Assembly (NCBI RefSeq): GCF_019710745.1
Contig: NZ_JAHKJW010000034.1
Span: 41,589 to 85,865, forward strand
Length of the DNA: 44,277 nucleotides
From: Streptomyces beigongshangae
Lineage (GTDB): Bacteria > Actinomycetota > Actinomycetes > Streptomycetales > Streptomycetaceae
Direction of reading: 5' to 3'
The notes beneath the pieces were generated by a model. That model was not told the origin of the DNA. It did not search any database and was given only the letters and a program-made list of their open reading frames with translations. The position numbers were made by a program, and so were the translations under genes. How positions within the stretch are numbered: position 1 is the first letter of the stretch; every line of letters starts with the position of its first letter. This document shows positions 22,804-30,232 of this stretch, piece after piece.

Positions 22804-23525
22804 GTGTCGAGTGCCGTGCGCTGGGCGGTGGCGAGTTCGGTGCAGCCGAGGGCGGCGAGGTCGAGGAGGGAGTTGAGTTCGTCGCGGTCGAACGGCTCGG
22901 CCTCGGCGGTGCCCTGCACCTCGACGAAGCGGCCGTCCCCGGTGCAGACGACGTTCATGTCGGTGTCGGCGCGCACGTCCTCCTCGTAGCGGAGGTCGAG
23001 GAGGGGGACGCCGCCGACGATGCCGACGGAGACGGCGCTGACGGTTCCGGTGAGGGGCCGGCGGTTGGCCTTGACGAGCTTCCTGCCCTGGGCCCAGGAG
23101 ACGGCGTCGGCGAGAGCGACGTACGCGCCGGTGATGGCGGCGGTGCGGGTGCCCCCGTCGGCCTGGAGGACGTCGCAGTCCAGGACGACGGTGTTCTCGC
23201 CGAGCGCCTTGTAGTCGATGACCGCGCGCAGGGAGCGGCCGATGAGCCGGCTGATCTCGTGGGTGCGTCCGCCGATCCTGCCGCGGACGGATTCGCGGTC
23301 GCCGCGGGTGTTGGTGGCGCGGGGCAGCATGGAGTACTCGGCGGTCACCCAGCCCTCGCCGCTGCCCTTGCGCCAGCGCGGGACGCCTTCGGTGAAGGAG
23401 GCGGTGCAGAGGACCTTCGTGTCGCCGAAGGAGACGAGGACGGAGCCCTCGGCGTGCTTGCTCCAGCCGCGTTCGATGGTGATCGGGCGGAGCTGTTCGG
23501 GCGTGCGGCCGTCGATGCGAGACAT
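22788..23525 (-). CDS. rph: Ribonuclease PH
   Basis: A 245-residue phosphorolytic 3'-5' exoribonuclease that trims tRNA 3' ends. Family signatures are present: RIDGRTPEQLRPITIERGWS at the start, EGSVLVSFGDTKVLCTASF, GEGWVTAEYSMLPRAT, the phosphate-site SRLIGRSLRAVIDYKALGE region and CDVLQADGGTRTAAITGA. It acts as a ring-shaped hexamer in the cytoplasm. The ATG at 23525 opens the conserved MSRIDGR start. Its 3' end is partly built from a 17-bp tandem repeat. It is the first gene of the rph-(lipoprotein)-rdgB set. Confidence 0.97.
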   Translation of the reverse strand: MSRIDGRTPEQLRPITIERGWSKHAEGSVLVSFGDTKVLCTASFTEGVPRWRKGSGEGWVTAEYSMLPRATNTRGDRESVRGRIGGRTHEISRLIGRSLRAVIDYKALGENTVVLDCDVLQADGGTRTAAITGAYVALADAVSWAQGRKLVKANRRPLTGTVSAVSVGIVGGVPLLDLRYEEDVRADTDMNVVCTGDGRFVEVQGTAEAEPFDRDELNSLLDLAALGCTELATAQRTALDTVLEG

Positions 23526-23550
23526 GGCGCCGAGCCTAGTCGTTCACGGC

Positions 23551-23585
23551 TGAGGGGCCGCCCGGTCACCGGAAGCGGCCCCTCA
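23551..23585 (-). terminator. Hairpin after nagF
   Basis: TGAGGGGCCGC and GCGGCCCCTCA form a perfect 11-bp stem; the loop can also fold (CCGGTCACCGG). It lies between the nagF stop and the rph start, so it ends the nagF transcript. Confidence 0.75.
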
Positions 23586-23616
23586 GGGGCGGGATCTCCA
23601 CGCCTGTGTCAGGTCT

Positions 23617-23850
23617 TCACATCATGTCTTCGATGTCCGCGGCGATCGGGTCCGCGTCGGTGCCGATGACGACCTGGATGGCCGTGCCCATCTTGACGAC
23701 GCCGTGGGCGCCCGCGGCCTTCAGGGCGGCGTCGTCGACCTTGCTCGGGTCGACGACCTCGGTGCGCAGCCGGGTGATGCAGCCCTCGACCTCTTCGATG
23801 TTGTCGATGCCGCCGAGCCCGGCGACGATCTTCTCAGCCTTGCTGGCCAT
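23617..23850 (-). CDS. nagF: PTS EIIB component, N-acetylglucosamine type
   Basis: A 77-residue single-domain EIIB of the glucose/GlcNAc family. The phospho-accepting Cys24 lies in EGCITRLR, the family signature, and VVKMGTAIQVVIGTDADPIA follows. It carries phosphate from EIIA (encoded elsewhere) to the EIIC-bound sugar at the membrane. The ATG at 23850 has GGAG about 10 bases upstream; longer frames reach into the regulatory region. It is divergent from nagE1 with a dre site between, the arrangement known for nagF-nagE1 in S. coelicolor. Confidence 0.95.
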   Translation of the reverse strand: MASKAEKIVAGLGGIDNIEEVEGCITRLRTEVVDPSKVDDAALKAAGAHGVVKMGTAIQVVIGTDADPIAADIEDMM

Positions 23851-23968
23851 GTCCCACTCCCTGATCCGAACCGCTTTGTCGCAGTAACCCACAGTTGGCC
23901 CATCTTCGCGAGCGGTTGCGGCGCCCTTGCCGAAGGATGGCGATCACGACGGCGCAAACCGTTCGCGA

Positions 23969-23984
23969 ACTGGTCTACACCAGT
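23969..23984. promoter_or_regulatory. DasR-binding (dre) site between nagF and nagE1
   Basis: ACTGGTCTACACCAGT matches the Streptomyces dre consensus (ACTGGTCTAGACCACT-like) at nearly every position. It lies in the divergent nagF-nagE1 region, so the GntR-type regulator DasR should repress both until glucosamine-6-phosphate rises. Confidence 0.92.
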
Positions 23985-24062
23985 TTTCGACGGCCGCCAA
24001 ACCCGCCTCGTCCCCGGATGCACGACGGCGCTCCGGGGGCCCGGGGACGCAGGAGGACAGCC

Positions 24063-25349
24063 ATGAGTACCGACAGTGCGGCCGCGCCCGCGCGTTCCCG
24101 CTGGAGCGGTCTGTTCCAGGGCCTGCAGAAGATGGGCCGGAGCCTTCAGCTGCCCATCGCCGTACTGCCGGCCGCGGGCATCCTCAACCGCCTGGGGCAG
24201 CCGGACGTGTTCGGGGCCGACGGTCTCGGGTGGACGGACGTCTCCAAGGTGATGGCGGGCGCGGGCAGCGCGCTGCTCGACGGTTCGCTCGGGCTGCCGC
24301 TGCTGTTCTGCGTGGGCGTGGCCATCGGCATGGCGAGGAAGGCGGACGGTTCGACGGCCCTGGCCGCCGTGGCGGGCTTCCTCGTGTACTACAACGTGCT
24401 GCGGCAGTTCCCGCAGGACTGCGCGGACGGGGCGGAGGCGGTGGCCACGGGGTGCCGGGCGCAGGACGGCACGGTGGCGGCCTTCACGTACCAGAATCCC
24501 GGTGTGTTCGGCGGCATCGTCATCGGGCTGCTGGCGGCCTACTTCTGGCAGCGCTACCACCGCACGAGGCTGGTCGACTGGCTCGGCTTCTTCAACGGCC
24601 GCCGGCTCGTGCCGATCATCATGGCGTTCGTGGCGATCGCGTTCGCCGCGCTCTGCCTGTGGGTGTGGCCGCCGATCGGCCGGGGCCTGGAGGACTTCAG
24701 CGACTGGCTGGTCAGTCTGGGGGCGTGGGGCGCCGGGGTCTTCGGGCTGGCGAACCGGGCGCTGCTGGTGATCGGGCTGCACCAGTTCCTGAACGTGCCC
24801 ATGTGGTTCCAGTTCGGCAGTTACACGAGGCCGGACGGCACGGTGGTGCACGGTGACATCAACATGTTCCTGGCGGGTGATCCGGACGCGGGCCAGTTCA
24901 CGTCCGGCTTCTTCCCCATCATGATGTTCGCGCTGCCGGCCGCGTGCCTGGCCATGGCGCACTGCGCGAAGCCGCACCGCCGCAAGGAGATCGGCGGGCT
25001 GATGCTGTCGATCGCGCTGACGTCGTTCGTCACGGGGATCACCGAGCCGATCGAGTACTCGTTCGTGTTCATCGCGCCGGTGCTGTACGCGGTGCACGCG
25101 GTGCTCACGGGCGTGTCCATGGCGGTGACGTGGGGTCTGGGCGTGCACGACGGTTTCAGTTTCTCGGCCGGTCTGATCGACTACGTCATCAACTGGAACC
25201 TGGCCACCAGGCCCTGGGCGATCATCCCGATCGGCCTGGTCTTCGCGGTCGTGTACTACGCGGTGTTCCGTTTCGCGATCACGAGGTTCGACCTGCCGAC
25301 TCCGGGGCGGGAGCCGGAGGAGGAGGTCGAGGACGTGACCAAGGCCTGA
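24063..25349 (+). CDS. nagE1: PTS EIIC component, N-acetylglucosamine permease 1
   Basis: A 428-residue EIIC membrane permease. The conserved start FQGLQKMGRSLQLPIAVLPA (18-37), the loop FFNGRRLVPI (176-185), the active-site His240 region (GLHQF) and GITEPIE (325-331) mark the glucose superfamily, GlcNAc branch. It takes up GlcNAc and passes phosphate from NagF to it. AGGAGG lies about 7 bases before the ATG. It carries an insert (QDCADGAEAVATGCRAQDG, 118-136) with two Cys that the NagE2 paralogue lacks. The gene is controlled by the dre site at 23969. In S. coelicolor the second copy (NagE2) is the main importer; the role of NagE1 is less clear. Confidence 0.95.
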   Translation: MSTDSAAAPARSRWSGLFQGLQKMGRSLQLPIAVLPAAGILNRLGQPDVFGADGLGWTDVSKVMAGAGSALLDGSLGLPLLFCVGVAIGMARKADGSTALAAVAGFLVYYNVLRQFPQDCADGAEAVATGCRAQDGTVAAFTYQNPGVFGGIVIGLLAAYFWQRYHRTRLVDWLGFFNGRRLVPIIMAFVAIAFAALCLWVWPPIGRGLEDFSDWLVSLGAWGAGVFGLANRALLVIGLHQFLNVPMWFQFGSYTRPDGTVVHGDINMFLAGDPDAGQFTSGFFPIMMFALPAACLAMAHCAKPHRRKEIGGLMLSIALTSFVTGITEPIEYSFVFIAPVLYAVHAVLTGVSMAVTWGLGVHDGFSFSAGLIDYVINWNLATRPWAIIPIGLVFAVVYYAVFRFAITRFDLPTPGREPEEEVEDVTKA

Positions 25350-25361
25350 CGCCGCGTCCGT

Positions 25362-25405
25362 CCCCGGAGGGTCGTCGGAGGGTCCCCGGAGGGTCCTCCG
25401 TGAGC
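25362..25405. repeat. Short direct repeats after nagE1
   Basis: GGAGGGTC occurs about three times with small changes (CCCCGGAGGGTC, TCGGAGGGTC, CCCCGGAGGGTC). It lies 13 bases after the nagE1 stop. A GC-rich partial hairpin (GGGTCC...) may end transcription weakly. Confidence 0.4.
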
Positions 25406-25514
25406 CCGCCAGGGGCCCTTCGGGTGGCTTCGGCCGGATATGCGGCGACTCCTGCCACTCCGCTCCCGGCCGTAGAATTCGTGGGTTCCTTATCTCACCT
25501 TCACCGTGCTACAA

Positions 25515-25530
25515 CAGGTCTACACCACTG
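25515..25530. promoter_or_regulatory. DasR dre site 1 upstream of nagE2
   Basis: ACAGGTCTACACCACT fits the dre consensus with one difference in the first half. It is one of two sites separated by a single base, 59 bases before the nagE2 ATG. Confidence 0.9.
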
Positions 25531-25531
25531 A

Positions 25532-25547
25532 GTGGTGTAGACCACGC
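25532..25547. promoter_or_regulatory. DasR dre site 2 upstream of nagE2
   Basis: AGTGGTGTAGACCACG, a dre site in the opposite orientation to site 1 (reverse reading CGTGGTCTACACCACT). The two sites together make a large near-symmetric operator, so DasR may bind as a pair of dimers. Confidence 0.9.
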
Positions 25548-25588
25548 GGACGCTGCACATCCGGCAGCACGCAGCACATGGAGGAACG

Positions 25589-26839
25589 ATGACCACCGCC
25601 ACAGCTCCGGCGGCCCCCACGAAGAAGTGGGGCTCCGGCCTGTTCCAGGGCCTGCAGAAGGTCGGCCGCAGTCTGCAGCTCCCCATCGCCGTGCTGCCGG
25701 CCGCCGGTATCCTGCTCCGCCTCGGGCAGCCCGACGTGTTCGGCGCCGACGGACTCGGCTGGGACAAGGTGGCGTCCGTGTTCGCCACCGCCGGCGACGC
25801 GGTCTTCGCCAACCTGCCGCTGCTGTTCTGCGTCGGCATCGCCATCGGTTTCGCCAAGAAGTCCGACGGCTCCACCGCCCTCGCGGCGCTGGTCGGCTTC
25901 CTGGTCTACAAGAACGTGCTCACCGCGTTCCCGATCACCGAGGCCAAGGTCCAGGACGGCGCGGACGTCGCCGCGACCTACAACGACCCCAAGGTGTTCG
26001 GCGGCATCATCATGGGCCTGATAGCCGCGGTCACCTGGCAGCGGTTCCACCGCACCAAGCTGCCCGACTGGCTCGGCTTCTTCAACGGCCGCCGCCTCGT
26101 CCCGATCCTGATGGCCTTCATCGGTACCGCCGTCGGCGTCTTCTTCGGCCTGGTCTGGGAGCCCGTCGGCGACGTCATCACCGACTTCGGCGAGTGGATG
26201 ACCGGCCTCGGCTCGGTCGGCGCCGGTATCTTCGGCGCGATCAACCGCGCGCTGCTCCCGGTCGGCATGCACCAGTTCGTGAACACGGTCGCCTGGCAGG
26301 AGATCGGCAGCTACACGGACTCCGCCGGTGCCGTCTGGCACGGTGACCTGCCCCGCTTCTTCCACGGTGACCCGACCGCCGGCCAGTTCATGACGGGCTT
26401 CTTCCCCATCATGATGTTCGCGCTGCCGGCCGCCGCCCTCGCGATCACGCACTGCGCCCGCCCCGAGCGCCGCAAGGCCGTCGGCGGCATGATGGTCTCC
26501 CTCGCGCTGACGTCGTTCGTCACGGGCATCACCGAGCCGATCGAGTTCGCGTTCATGTTCATCGCGCCGCTCCTGTACGTGATCCACGCGATCCTGACCG
26601 CCCTCTCGATGGCCATCACCTGGGCGCTGGGCGTGCACCACGGCTTCAGCTTCTCGGCCGGTGCCATCGACTACTTCCTGAACTGGAACCTCGCGACCAA
26701 GCCGTGGCTGATCATCCCGATCGGTCTGGTCTTCGCGGCGATCTACTACGTGACCTTCCGCTTCGCGATCATCAAGTTCAACCTCACCACCCCGGGCCGC
26801 GAGCCCGAGGAGGAGGTCGAGGACCTCACGAAGGCGTGA
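25589..26839 (+). CDS. nagE2: PTS EIIC component, N-acetylglucosamine permease 2
   Basis: A 416-residue EIIC paralogue of NagE1, with about 10 membrane helices. Key segments are FQGLQKVGRSLQLPIAVLPA (19-38), FFNGRRLVPI (164-173), GMHQF with His228, and GITEPIE (313-319). GGAGGAACG lies directly before the ATG. It is under two dre sites, and a very strong hairpin follows. In S. coelicolor NagE2 is the main GlcNAc importer, linking chitin-derived sugar to development through DasR; this is transferred here by similarity. Its high use of C at third positions suggests strong expression. Confidence 0.96.
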   Translation: MTTATAPAAPTKKWGSGLFQGLQKVGRSLQLPIAVLPAAGILLRLGQPDVFGADGLGWDKVASVFATAGDAVFANLPLLFCVGIAIGFAKKSDGSTALAALVGFLVYKNVLTAFPITEAKVQDGADVAATYNDPKVFGGIIMGLIAAVTWQRFHRTKLPDWLGFFNGRRLVPILMAFIGTAVGVFFGLVWEPVGDVITDFGEWMTGLGSVGAGIFGAINRALLPVGMHQFVNTVAWQEIGSYTDSAGAVWHGDLPRFFHGDPTAGQFMTGFFPIMMFALPAAALAITHCARPERRKAVGGMMVSLALTSFVTGITEPIEFAFMFIAPLLYVIHAILTALSMAITWALGVHHGFSFSAGAIDYFLNWNLATKPWLIIPIGLVFAAIYYVTFRFAIIKFNLTTPGREPEEEVEDLTKA

Positions 26840-26847
26840 GCCCCCGG

Positions 26848-26897
26848 CACGACGGGAGGGCCCCGGAACCGTTCGGTTCCGGGGCCCTCCCGTCGTG
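26848..26897 (+). terminator. Very strong intrinsic terminator after nagE2
   Basis: A perfect 23-bp stem: CACGACGGGAGGGCCCCGGA (26848-26867) plus ACC, around GTTC, pairs with the complementary arm ending at 26897. It lies 8 bases after the stop and may also insulate the convergent hydrolase gene. Confidence 0.9.
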
Positions 26898-26923
26898 TGT
26901 GCGCCGTCCTCGGATGTCAGATG

Positions 26924-27676
26924 TCAGATGTCGTACGTCGTCCGCGGCACCGCCAGCTCCACCGGTCCCGCGAACGCCTCGCGGGCGTGCGCCAGGTTGG
27001 TCCGGGGGTCCGTCCACGGCGGGATGTGGGTGAGGACGAGGCGGCGGGCTCCGGCGCGGGCCGCGGTCTCGCCGGCCTCGCGGCCGTTGAGGTGGAGGTC
27101 CGGGATGTCCTCCTTGCCGTGCGTGAACGCGGCCTCGCAGAGGAACAGGTCGGTGTCGCGGGCCAGTTCGTCGAGCGAGTCGCACACGCCCGTGTCCCCG
27201 GAGTACGTCAGCGAACGCCCGCCGTGCTCCAGGCGGATGCCGTACGCCTCCACGGGGTGGCTGACCTTCTCGGTGTGCACGGAGAAGGGGCCGATCTCGA
27301 AGGAGCCCGGCTTGACCGTGTGGAAGTCGAAGACCTCGCTCATGGAGGAGGCGGAGGGGGTGTCCGCGTACGCGGTGGTGAGGCGCTGCTCCGTGCCCTC
27401 GGGTCCGTGGACCGGGATCGGATCGCAGCGGCCGCCTTCATGGCGGTAGTAGCGCGCGACGAAGTACGCGCACATGTCGATGCAGTGGTCGGCGTGCAGA
27501 TGGCTGAGGAAGATCGCATCGAGGTCGTAGAGACCGCAGTGGCGCTGCAGCTCGCCGAGGGCACCGTTGCCCATGTCGAGAAGCAGCCGGAAGCCGTCGG
27601 CCTCGACGAGGTAGCTCGAACAGGCCGATTCCGCGGACGGGAACGACCCCGAGCAGCCGACGACGGTGAGCTTCAT
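26924..27676 (-). CDS. Metallo-beta-lactamase fold hydrolase (phosphodiesterase-like)
   Basis: A 250-residue MBL-fold enzyme. Metal ligands are all visible: H59-x-H61-x-D63-H64 in SHLHADH, His140 in KVSHP, Asp161 in YSGDTG and His217 in LTHIPPW. This pattern matches the RNase Z-like / cyclic nucleotide phosphodiesterase branch of MBL proteins. It is shorter than RNase Z and lacks its exosite arm, so a phosphodiesterase or related role is more likely. ATG 27676 has GGAGGT about 9 bases upstream; extra upstream codons (MTTFVTTPVTTPV) are a repeat and not credible coding. Convergent with nagE2. Confidence 0.88.
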   Translation of the reverse strand: MKLTVVGCSGSFPSAESACSSYLVEADGFRLLLDMGNGALGELQRHCGLYDLDAIFLSHLHADHCIDMCAYFVARYYRHEGGRCDPIPVHGPEGTEQRLTTAYADTPSASSMSEVFDFHTVKPGSFEIGPFSVHTEKVSHPVEAYGIRLEHGGRSLTYSGDTGVCDSLDELARDTDLFLCEAAFTHGKEDIPDLHLNGREAGETAARAGARRLVLTHIPPWTDPRTNLAHAREAFAGPVELAVPRTTYDI

Positions 27677-27932
27677 AGAGCAGAAACCTCCGCTGGCGGG
27701 AAGTGAGACGGGGGTCGTGACGGGGGTCGTGACGAAGGTCGTCACGAGGGCGTGACGAGGGTCGTACGGTCCGTCGAGCGTAAGGCGCGGGAGCGCGGGT
27801 CGCTCCTCCGCGGAGGGCCGTTGTGGGGGAACTCACCTGCGCTGTCACCGGTTCGGGGGCCTTCCGGTCCGGTGGCGGGCGGGACGGGAGCGGGCAGGCG
27901 TGGGCGAGGGCGTGCCGGGTACCGTCGTACGC

Positions 27933-28421
27933 ATGAACACGTCGTGGTGGCTCGCGCTCGTCGCCGTGGTACTGCTCGCGGCCGTCGCGACGTTCGTGGA
28001 CGGCTGGGGGCGCGGACGGAAGCCGTCCGGTTCGCGGCGGCCCGCTCGCCGGCCCGAGCGGCGCCCCACCCGGCGGCCGCCCGGCCGGTCCGACGGTGCG
28101 GGCCGTCCGCCCCGGCCGCGGCCGGCCGAGATCTGGTGGGCGAACGTGCCCTTCGAGGACGGGCCGGGGGCGAAGGACCGGCCGTGCCTGGTCCTGTCGG
28201 TACGGGGGCGCAGGGCCGTGGTCGCCAAGATCACCACGAAGCACCACGACGAGCGGGACGGGGTCATCGCGCTGCCCGCGGGCTCCGTGGGGGACGCCCG
28301 GGGGCGGGCGAGTTTCCTGGAGACGGAAGAGTTGCGGGGGGTGCCGGTGCGGGAGTTCCGGCGGCGGGTGGGCGAGGTCGACCCGCGGGTCTGGGAGCAG
28401 GTCCGCCACCTGGCGGGATAG
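27933..28421 (+). CDS. Membrane-anchored PemK/MazF-like protein, no antitoxin gene adjacent
   Basis: A 162-residue protein with an unusual layout. Residues 5-22 are one membrane helix (WWLALVAVVLLAAVATFV), 26-63 a strongly basic Arg/Pro linker, and 64-157 a PemK/MazF-like domain (PRPAEIWWANVPFEDG, then KDRPCLVLSVRGRRAVVAKIT). R83-P in the KDRP motif and T101/T102 in KITTK sit where MazF endoribonucleases have their catalytic Arg and Thr/Ser. There is no antitoxin gene on either side. ATG 27933 is chosen; a GTG 11 codons upstream is possible. The domain may be a tethered RNase, or may have lost catalysis. It converges with cysM. Confidence 0.82.
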   Translation: MNTSWWLALVAVVLLAAVATFVDGWGRGRKPSGSRRPARRPERRPTRRPPGRSDGAGRPPRPRPAEIWWANVPFEDGPGAKDRPCLVLSVRGRRAVVAKITTKHHDERDGVIALPAGSVGDARGRASFLETEELRGVPVREFRRRVGEVDPRVWEQVRHLAG

Positions 28422-28439
28422 GGACCCTTCCGCCCCCCG

Positions 28440-28600
28440 GACCCCCGGTTCCGCCCCCGGACCGCCGGTCCCGGTCCTTCAAACCGCCGGACGGTCCCTC
28501 AACCGCCGGAGGGGCTGAATATCGGCCCGCCCGGCCATCGGGTACCGGCCCGCCCGGCGATCGGGGACGGGCGCGCAGGCGCGATCACGCAGGGCTGAGT
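28440..28600. repeat. Degenerate Streptomyces-type dispersed repeat between convergent genes
   Basis: TCAAACCGCCGGACGG and CCTCAACCGCCGGAGGGGCT (about 28478-28516) resemble the common Streptomyces intergenic sequence with the core TCAAACGCCGGACGGGCT, in two imperfect copies. CGGCCCGCCCGGC also occurs twice (28524 and 28547). It probably holds the transcription ends of both neighbours. Confidence 0.45.
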
Positions 28601-28613
28601 CGCGAACCGCGGC

Positions 28614-29564
28614 TCAAGCCCACAGCTGGCCCTGCAACGTGGCGATCGCTTCCTCCGTCGTCGCGGCCGTGTAGACCCCCGTCGACAGGTACTTCCAGCC
28701 GCCGTCGGCCACGACGAAGACGATGTCGGCCGGCTCACCGGCGGCCACGGCCTTGCGGCCCACGCCGATCGCCGCGTGCAGTGCGGCGCCCGTGGAGACC
28801 CCGGCGAAGATCCCCTCCTGCTGGAGGAGCTCCCGCGTCCGCGTCACCGCGTCCGCCGACCCGACGGAGAAGCGCGTGGTCAGCACCGACGCGTCGTAGA
28901 GCTCGGGGACGAAGCCCTCGTCGAGGTTGCGCAGGCCGTAGACGAGGTCGTCGTAGCGCGGCTCGGCCGCGACGATCTTCACGTCCGGCTTGTGCTCGCG
29001 CAGGAAGCGCCCCACGCCCATCAGCGTCCCCGTCGTGCCGAGCCCGGCGACGAAGTGGGTGATCGAGGGCAGGTCGGCGAGGATCTCCGGGCCGGTCGTG
29101 GCGTAGTGCGCCCCCGCGTTGTCGGGGTTGCCGTACTGGTAGAGCATCACCCAGTCGGGGTGCTCGGCGGAGAGCTCCTTCGCCACGCGTACCGCCGTGT
29201 TGGAACCGCCGGCCGCCGGGGACGGGATGATCTCGGCGCCCCACATGCCGAGCAGTTCGCGCCGCTCCTGCGAGGTGTTCTCGGGCATGACGCACACCAT
29301 GCGGTAGCCCTTGAGCTTCGCGGCCATGGCGAGCGAGATGCCGGTGTTGCCGGACGTCGGTTCGAGGATCGTGCAGCCGGGGGTGAGCCGCCCGTCCTTC
29401 TCGGCCTGTTCGATCATGTGGAGCGCGGGGCGGTCCTTGACCGAGCCGGTCGGGTTGCGGTCCTCCAGTTTCGCCCAGACGCGGACGTCGGCGGACGGCG
29501 AGAGCCGCGGCAGGCGCACCAGGGGGGTGTTGCCCACCGCGGCCAGCGGGGAGTCGTAGCGCAT
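28614..29564 (-). CDS. cysM: O-phosphoserine/thiocarboxylate-dependent cysteine synthase (CysM)
   Basis: A 316-residue PLP enzyme of the mycobacterial-type CysM group. The PLP lysine is K43 in PTGSVKDRP, the substrate loop is TSGNTG (70-75), and the phosphate-binding loop is GTTGT in FVAGLGTTGTL. It joins O-phosphoserine with the sulfur of thiocarboxylated CysO to give CysO-cysteine, rather than using free sulfide; the linkage to cysO and the JAMM protease supports this reading. The gene ends with the loose C-terminal tail QLWA. It follows cysO after 25 bases in one operon. AG-rich bases lie before the ATG at 29564. Confidence 0.95.
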   Translation of the reverse strand: MRYDSPLAAVGNTPLVRLPRLSPSADVRVWAKLEDRNPTGSVKDRPALHMIEQAEKDGRLTPGCTILEPTSGNTGISLAMAAKLKGYRMVCVMPENTSQERRELLGMWGAEIIPSPAAGGSNTAVRVAKELSAEHPDWVMLYQYGNPDNAGAHYATTGPEILADLPSITHFVAGLGTTGTLMGVGRFLREHKPDVKIVAAEPRYDDLVYGLRNLDEGFVPELYDASVLTTRFSVGSADAVTRTRELLQQEGIFAGVSTGAALHAAIGVGRKAVAAGEPADIVFVVADGGWKYLSTGVYTAATTEEAIATLQGQLWA

Positions 29565-29589
29565 CGGCGATCAGAGCCCGGCAGCCCGG

Positions 29590-29868
29590 TCAGACCATGC
29601 CGCCGGCGACGGCCGGCAGGATGGTGACGCTGTCGCCGTCGGTGAGCTTGGTGTTGATGCCGTCGAGGAAGCGGACGTCCTCGTCGTTGAGGTACACGTT
29701 CACGAAGCGGCGCAGTTCGCCCCCGTCCACGATGCGGGCCTGGATGCCCGTGTGGCGGCTTTCGAGGTCGTTGAAGAGCTCGGCGAGGGTCTCCCCGCCG
29801 CCCTCGACGGCCTTCTGGCCGTCGGTGTAGGTGCGGAGGATCGTGGGGATGCGGACCTCGATGGCCAT
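29590..29868 (-). CDS. cysO: CysO sulfur-carrier protein (MoaD/ThiS fold) with Gly-Gly-Met-Val end
   Basis: A 92-residue ubiquitin-like sulfur carrier. Core features are VRIPTILRTYTDGQK, FVNVYLNDEDVRF and DGDSVTILPAVAGG. The active diglycine is G89-G90, but two more residues, Met91-Val92, follow before the stop; Mycobacterium CysO ends at GG. The tail must be removed by a protease before the C-terminus can be adenylated and thiocarboxylated, as shown for QbsE by QbsD in thioquinolobactin synthesis. A JAMM protease gene lies 365 bases away. It supplies sulfur to CysM. The ATG at 29868 is the only good start. Confidence 0.94.
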   Translation of the reverse strand: MAIEVRIPTILRTYTDGQKAVEGGGETLAELFNDLESRHTGIQARIVDGGELRRFVNVYLNDEDVRFLDGINTKLTDGDSVTILPAVAGGMV

Positions 29869-30006
29869 GGTGACGGGCTCCTGTCGGAAGGTGGGTCGGG
29901 TCTGGGTGCGCGCGGCAGCGCGGGGGTGCGGGAGTGCGATGGAGCGGAGGGGCGCGCCGGTCGCGGCCCCGCGGAGCCGTGGCCCACGGCCGGACGGCGG
30001 CAGGGG

Positions 30007-30108
30007 TCAGCGCGTACAGATGGCGCTCTGCAGCCTGCACAGGTCGACGTGCAGCCGCGCCACGAGCAGCATGCCCGGCGTCTTGTCGCTCACGTCGTGG
30101 AAAACCAT
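30007..30108 (-). CDS. Cysteine-containing leader peptide upstream of cysO
   Basis: A 33-residue frame starting MVFHDVSDKTPGMLLVARLH and ending VDLCRLQSAICTR, with Cys24 and Cys31. The LVARLHVDLCRL-x-SAIC core matches the conserved actinobacterial leader peptides found before sulfur and cysteine genes. A -10 (TACGAT, plus-strand 30115-30120) ends 6 bases before the ATG, so the mRNA is probably leaderless. Ribosome stalling at the Cys codons when cysteine is low would alter folding of the GC-rich 138-base gap before cysO. Attenuation by such peptides is established in mycobacteria and inferred here. Confidence 0.8.
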   Translation of the reverse strand: MVFHDVSDKTPGMLLVARLHVDLCRLQSAICTR

Positions 30109-30114
30109 GGGCTC

Positions 30115-30120
30115 ATCGTA
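30115..30120 (-). promoter_or_regulatory. -10 element for a leaderless cys transcript
   Basis: On the minus strand TACGAT (TAnnnT) is followed by 6 bases and the ATG of the leader peptide, putting the likely transcription start on the A of the ATG. No clear -35 is seen. Confidence 0.5.
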
Positions 30121-30170
30121 TCGATTCCCGGTCCGGATCCCGGAATGTGATCTCGGATGATGGATGAACT

Positions 30171-30205
30171 CTGCCCGAAATGTGGGACCGGCCGAAATCG
30201 GGCAG
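30171..30205 (-). terminator. Hairpin after the JAMM protease gene
   Basis: CTGCCCGA pairs with TCGGGCAG (8 bp) around a 19-base loop, in the 124 bases between the JAMM stop and the leader peptide start. If used, the cys leader has its own promoter. Confidence 0.5.
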
Positions 30206-30232
30206 GCCGGGGCGAGTGGGGGGCGGGCGGAT

